64,000 nucleotides of DNA, taken from positions 372,001-436,000 of the forward strand of contig JAUHXQ010000001.1 in the NCBI GenBank assembly GCA_030426905.1. The letters run 5' to 3'. The notes under the pieces were generated by a model. That model was given only the letters and a program-made list of their open reading frames with translations. It did no database searches and was not told where the DNA came from. Below are positions 61,469 to 64,000 of this stretch, piece after piece. The DNA is from Alphaproteobacteria bacterium. GTDB lineage: Bacteria > Pseudomonadota > Alphaproteobacteria > Rickettsiales > JABSSG01. The stretch's first letter is position 1. Every line of letters begins with the position of its first letter. Both the position numbers and the translations under genes were made by a program.

Positions 61469-62794
61469 TCAGAATATTTCCGATACTAAAAATATTAGCA
61501 AAGAAATTAGTACTGCAATAATTGCTTCGTACCTCATGCTACTAGCAAAATTTAAGATAGCAAAAGTAACGATTCCACTAATTGAGGATAAGTAAGCAGA
61601 TCTTTTTTTCGGTGTTTTCTTTTTAATTACAGTCATAATGATTGGTACAAACAAAGCACTTGCTGAAATCTCATATGCCATAACCATTATGGGTATAATA
61701 TTTTCAGTAAAAAAGGATAATCCCATAGCACTTAAACCTATCACCACAGTAATAGCTTTTGATAGCTTAGTTGCTTTCATTCCTCCACCTCTTGCAACTG
61801 GAAAAAAATCTAATGCCACATTAGAGCTAATTGCACAAAGTAAAGAATCAGCAGTAGATAATATTGCCATTAATATTGAACATGCAAAGATACTAGCTAT
61901 ATAAGGGTTAGTTAATTGATTTACTATTTTAATTAAAATACTACTATTTCCGATATTACTTATTCCAATTTTATAGGCAATTACTCCTAAATAAGTAGGT
62001 AGCAACGAGGCTATTATCAATAATATAGCTGCACTAACTGTTGCTCTAGAAATATCTTTTGGTGACTTTGCAGCAAAACATCGTTGTGCCATATCTTGCC
62101 CGATAATAGCGAATAAACATGGGAAAAATAACCAGTTTAACCAAGGTATATTTTGGGAATTAATAGACCTGCTAACATGGTTATTAGCAACTATGTCTGA
62201 ATTGAGTAAAAATACAAAAGTAATAACAAATGAAATCAGTATAAAAATCACTTGGAGTATATCTGTTTTCGTTACAGCTGTTAATCCTCCTGAGGTTGTA
62301 TAGGCAATGATTATCAACCAAAATACTATAAACGTTATATTGCTCTTTACTCCTATAGCTGATGAAAATTTTCTTGCTGAGACGCCTATAGCAACTAATA
62401 TTAAGAACATTGATGTTATATATAAAATAGAAGAAAATTTTCTTAGTATTTTTGAGTTATACTTTTTATCGAATATTTCAGGTACGGTACCAACTTCCAT
62501 GGTACGAAATTTTGCTCCAATACCTAATGCTAAAATTATCAAACCAGTTGCAATTCCAAGTGAATAGGAAATTGCAAACCATCCGTAATTATATGCAGCT
62601 TCGGCAGTCCCTATGATAGCTCCGCCACCTAGTTGAGTTGCAAGAATTGTCATAGAAATTTTAAATAAACCTAATCCTCTTGAGCTGAGAAAGAAATCAT
62701 CTTGATTTTTTATTGAAGCAGCACTTTTTTTGCCAATATAGAGTGATACGCCTAAAATAAATGCTGTTAAGATAAAAAAAAGCGAGTTATTCAT
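61469..62794 (-). CDS. Sodium:solute symporter (SSS family)
   Basis: 441 aa with about 12-13 membrane helices. Opens SLFFILTAFILGVSLYIGKK. LATQLGGGAIIGTAEAAYNY (about residues 52-71) and the amphipathic GLGLFKISMTI are typical of SSS helix 1-2, and TTSGGLTAVTKTDILQVIFI (about 167-186) is the G(G)xxAVxxTDxxQ signature of the family. AILSTADSLLCAISSNVALD (about 305-324) matches the sodium-site helix 8. Substrates in the family include proline, pantothenate, and amino sugars; none can be chosen here. Three bases after the VanX-like gene, so probably in one operon with it. Confidence 0.88.
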   Translation of the reverse strand: MNNSLFFILTAFILGVSLYIGKKSAASIKNQDDFFLSSRGLGLFKISMTILATQLGGGAIIGTAEAAYNYGWFAISYSLGIATGLIILALGIGAKFRTMEVGTVPEIFDKKYNSKILRKFSSILYITSMFLILVAIGVSARKFSSAIGVKSNITFIVFWLIIIAYTTSGGLTAVTKTDILQVIFILISFVITFVFLLNSDIVANNHVSRSINSQNIPWLNWLFFPCLFAIIGQDMAQRCFAAKSPKDISRATVSAAILLIIASLLPTYLGVIAYKIGISNIGNSSILIKIVNQLTNPYIASIFACSILMAILSTADSLLCAISSNVALDFFPVARGGGMKATKLSKAITVVIGLSAMGLSFFTENIIPIMVMAYEISASALFVPIIMTVIKKKTPKKRSAYLSSISGIVTFAILNFASSMRYEAIIAVLISLLIFLVSEIF

Positions 62795-62797
62795 ATT

Positions 62798-63481
62798 TTA
62801 TTTTTGTACGTTAAAATCAAAATATTGATTAGGAAATGGTTCATTTTCTAGGACAAAATGCCACCATTCTTGTTTTATGGGATAGAAGCCGTGTATTTTC
62901 ATCTTGTTTTGTAAATATACTCTCATTTGGTATTGTTGGTCTGTTACTTCTGGGTTGTCAGGAAAGCTTATCTCATCGAAAAGATCAAATGATCCTCCCA
63001 TATCTATGGTGTTATCATCATAAAATGGTATTTTTCTACCGTTTTTCAAAGTTTTTAAATAAAATTTAGGGCTATCTAATACTATTGTTCCTTTGTTGAT
63101 CAAGGTTAAATCAACAGTACTGCCTCTAGAGTGAGTGGACTGATTGTTAATAAAACCCTGCTGAAAAATATCTTTCTTTGTTAAGTTGGGATAGAAAATC
63201 TCTTTATTTCTAAAATTTTCATCTTCACCCCATGCAACAAAATGATTGACTGCTTTTTGCGGCCTATATGCATCATATATAACTAGTGAATATCCATCTT
63301 TCTCAATATCATCTTGCACCTTTAAAAGTTGATTTAAAGCTTGCGTTGTCATGATAACTGTATCTTCGCTATTGTAGCCGTTAACAGATCCTCCAGTGAA
63401 ATTATAGGATCCTGAATATCTTATCGATTTTTGTATATTTGAATTTACTTCCTCTAGTCTTGAAAAACCTTCCGGTAACAT
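62798..63481 (-). CDS. D-alanyl-D-alanine dipeptidase (VanX/DdpX-like)
   Basis: 227 aa. YSLVIYDAYRPQKAVNHFVA (about residues 63-82, active-site Arg), STHSRGSTVDLTLI (about 115-128, zinc-binding His and Asp) and QEWWHFVLENEPFP (about 203-216, catalytic Glu and zinc-binding His) are intact in the M15D dipeptidase order, with DMGGSFDLFDE between. VanX/DdpX cleave D-Ala-D-Ala. No signal peptide, so cytoplasmic. Vancomycin resistance is unlikely in this setting, and recycling of wall-derived D-Ala-D-Ala is more probable, helped perhaps by the adjoining symporter. Confidence 0.9.
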   Translation of the reverse strand: MLPEGFSRLEEVNSNIQKSIRYSGSYNFTGGSVNGYNSEDTVIMTTQALNQLLKVQDDIEKDGYSLVIYDAYRPQKAVNHFVAWGEDENFRNKEIFYPNLTKKDIFQQGFINNQSTHSRGSTVDLTLINKGTIVLDSPKFYLKTLKNGRKIPFYDDNTIDMGGSFDLFDEISFPDNPEVTDQQYQMRVYLQNKMKIHGFYPIKQEWWHFVLENEPFPNQYFDFNVQK

Positions 63482-63613
63482 TAAGATAATTGTATGTATT
63501 TATAAAAATAATAATATCGATATTATAATAAAGACACAAGTTTATTATTTAAAGTTATGTAATTTGCTATATGTTATAAACATATTAACTATTAAAAATT
63601 ATTAGGACAAATT

Positions 63614-64000
63614 ATGAATAAGGTAATAGAGTTTAGTGAATTGATGAATGCAAAATTTTGTCATGATTTATCAGGTCCGATAGGCGCAATTAGTAATGCT
63701 ATGGATTTTTTAGATTCAAACAACGAAGGTATGAGAAAAAAAGCTGTATCATTAGTACAGTTTAGTTCAAAACAAGCAATGAATCGGTTGATATTTTTTA
63801 GACAAGCTTACGGTATAGCTGCAGATAAATCTGAAGTAAACTTATTTTCTTTAAAAGAATTAATTCATAAATTTATAGAGGGATCTAAAATTAATGTAGA
63901 TTTCACTGATGATTGTACAGAGTCTATGATTAGTAGTAGTCTTAATAAAATTATAGTAAATGCATTAATAATTATGTGTGATATTATGATGAATTCAGGT
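63614..64000 (+). CDS. chpT: ChpT-like histidine phosphotransferase, N-terminal part
   Basis: 129 codons before the window ends; the gene continues. It opens MNKVIEFSELMNAKFCHDLS, followed by GPIGAISNAMDFL. This matches the ChpT signature (A.(L/F)CHD..GPIGA..NG...L), in which the His of CHD receives phosphate from CckA and passes it to CtrA. LFSLKELIHKFIEG and KIIVNALIIMCDI belong to the following GHKL-like half. CtrA governs the cell cycle in alphaproteobacteria. ATTATG start at 63614 with AGGA upstream. Confidence 0.85.
   Translation, partial: MNKVIEFSELMNAKFCHDLSGPIGAISNAMDFLDSNNEGMRKKAVSLVQFSSKQAMNRLIFFRQAYGIAADKSEVNLFSLKELIHKFIEGSKINVDFTDDCTESMISSSLNKIIVNALIIMCDIMMNSG

Noticed and set aside
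62798-63481. Vancomycin-resistance gene
   Set aside because: The protein is VanX-like, but VanH, VanA and VanRS partners are absent, and a Gram-negative endosymbiont has no need of glycopeptide resistance.
1-64000. CRISPR arrays, tRNA and rRNA genes
   Set aside because: No regular repeat-spacer series was seen, and no T-arm-like GGTTCRA motif with matching stems was found by eye.

Overview
The window is AT-rich and densely coded, with many short intergenic gaps. Its gene content points to an obligately intracellular alphaproteobacterium of the order Rickettsiales. The evidence is a VirB4-type T4SS ATPase, ankyrin-repeat proteins, rickettsial-style small envelope operons, the ChpT phosphotransferase of the CckA-ChpT-CtrA relay, and long runs of genes with no recognisable family. 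IspG (MEP isoprenoid pathway), a class A penicillin-binding protein, a VanX-type D-Ala-D-Ala dipeptidase and a 16-strand-size porin fit a Midichloriaceae-like or deep-branching lineage better than the genus Rickettsia, which lacks the MEP pathway. That placement is inference. I saw no tRNA, rRNA or CRISPR.

Layout. 1-137: start of a CCA-adding/poly(A) polymerase (minus strand, cut by the window edge). 276-4410: tolQ-tolR-tolA and a 711-aa unknown. 4606-6054: porin with promoter and terminator. 6.2-12.3 kb: an accessory block with an IS982-like remnant, an outer-membrane barrel carrying a duplicated 40-residue insert, a TPR/Sel1 protein and four unknown genes. 12.3-19.7 kb: dnaE, an AsmA/YhdP-like protein and xth. 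19.7-27.6 kb: a tightly packed run of a possible frameshifted membrane microprotein, a VirB4 with a degenerate Walker B, a secreted proline-rich protein, a polyproline/ankyrin protein with an Arg-rich T4SS-signal-like tail, and a TpsB-like barrel. 27.7-31.4 kb: amidohydrolase, MFS transporter and barrel protein. 31.5-35.1 kb: small accessory genes with near-consensus promoters and two copies of the same terminator. 35.2-41.4 kb: holA, SH3 protein, KefB/C antiporter, SDR, a secreted deoxyribosyltransferase-like protein and a transglycosylase-like protein. 41.5-48.1 kb: ftsZ, pgpA, ispG and RNase E/G. 48.5-50.5 kb: a 500-bp tandem duplication of a membrane-protein gene and a protein with kinase-like loops. 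50.6-59.4 kb: hemH, aspartate aminotransferase, methyltransferase, mlaA-mlaC, PBP1A-like, rpmI-rplT and pheS. 59.5-64 kb: a coiled-coil protein with a cysteine every 14 residues, an ankyrin membrane protein, a candidate small RNA, an SSS symporter with VanX, and the start of chpT.

How the parts fit. The housekeeping genes maintain the envelope (Tol, Mla, AsmA, PBP, transglycosylase, FtsZ) and replication (DnaE, HolA). The most interesting accessory system is 19.7-27.5 kb. There a secretion ATPase is co-oriented and nearly gapless with a candidate host-directed polyproline/ankyrin effector and an Omp85-type outer-membrane transporter. The other standouts are the cysteine-ladder coiled coil at 59.6-60.2 kb and the promoter-hairpin small-RNA candidate at 61.4 kb. 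All functional statements come from reading motifs by eye; no database search was possible.
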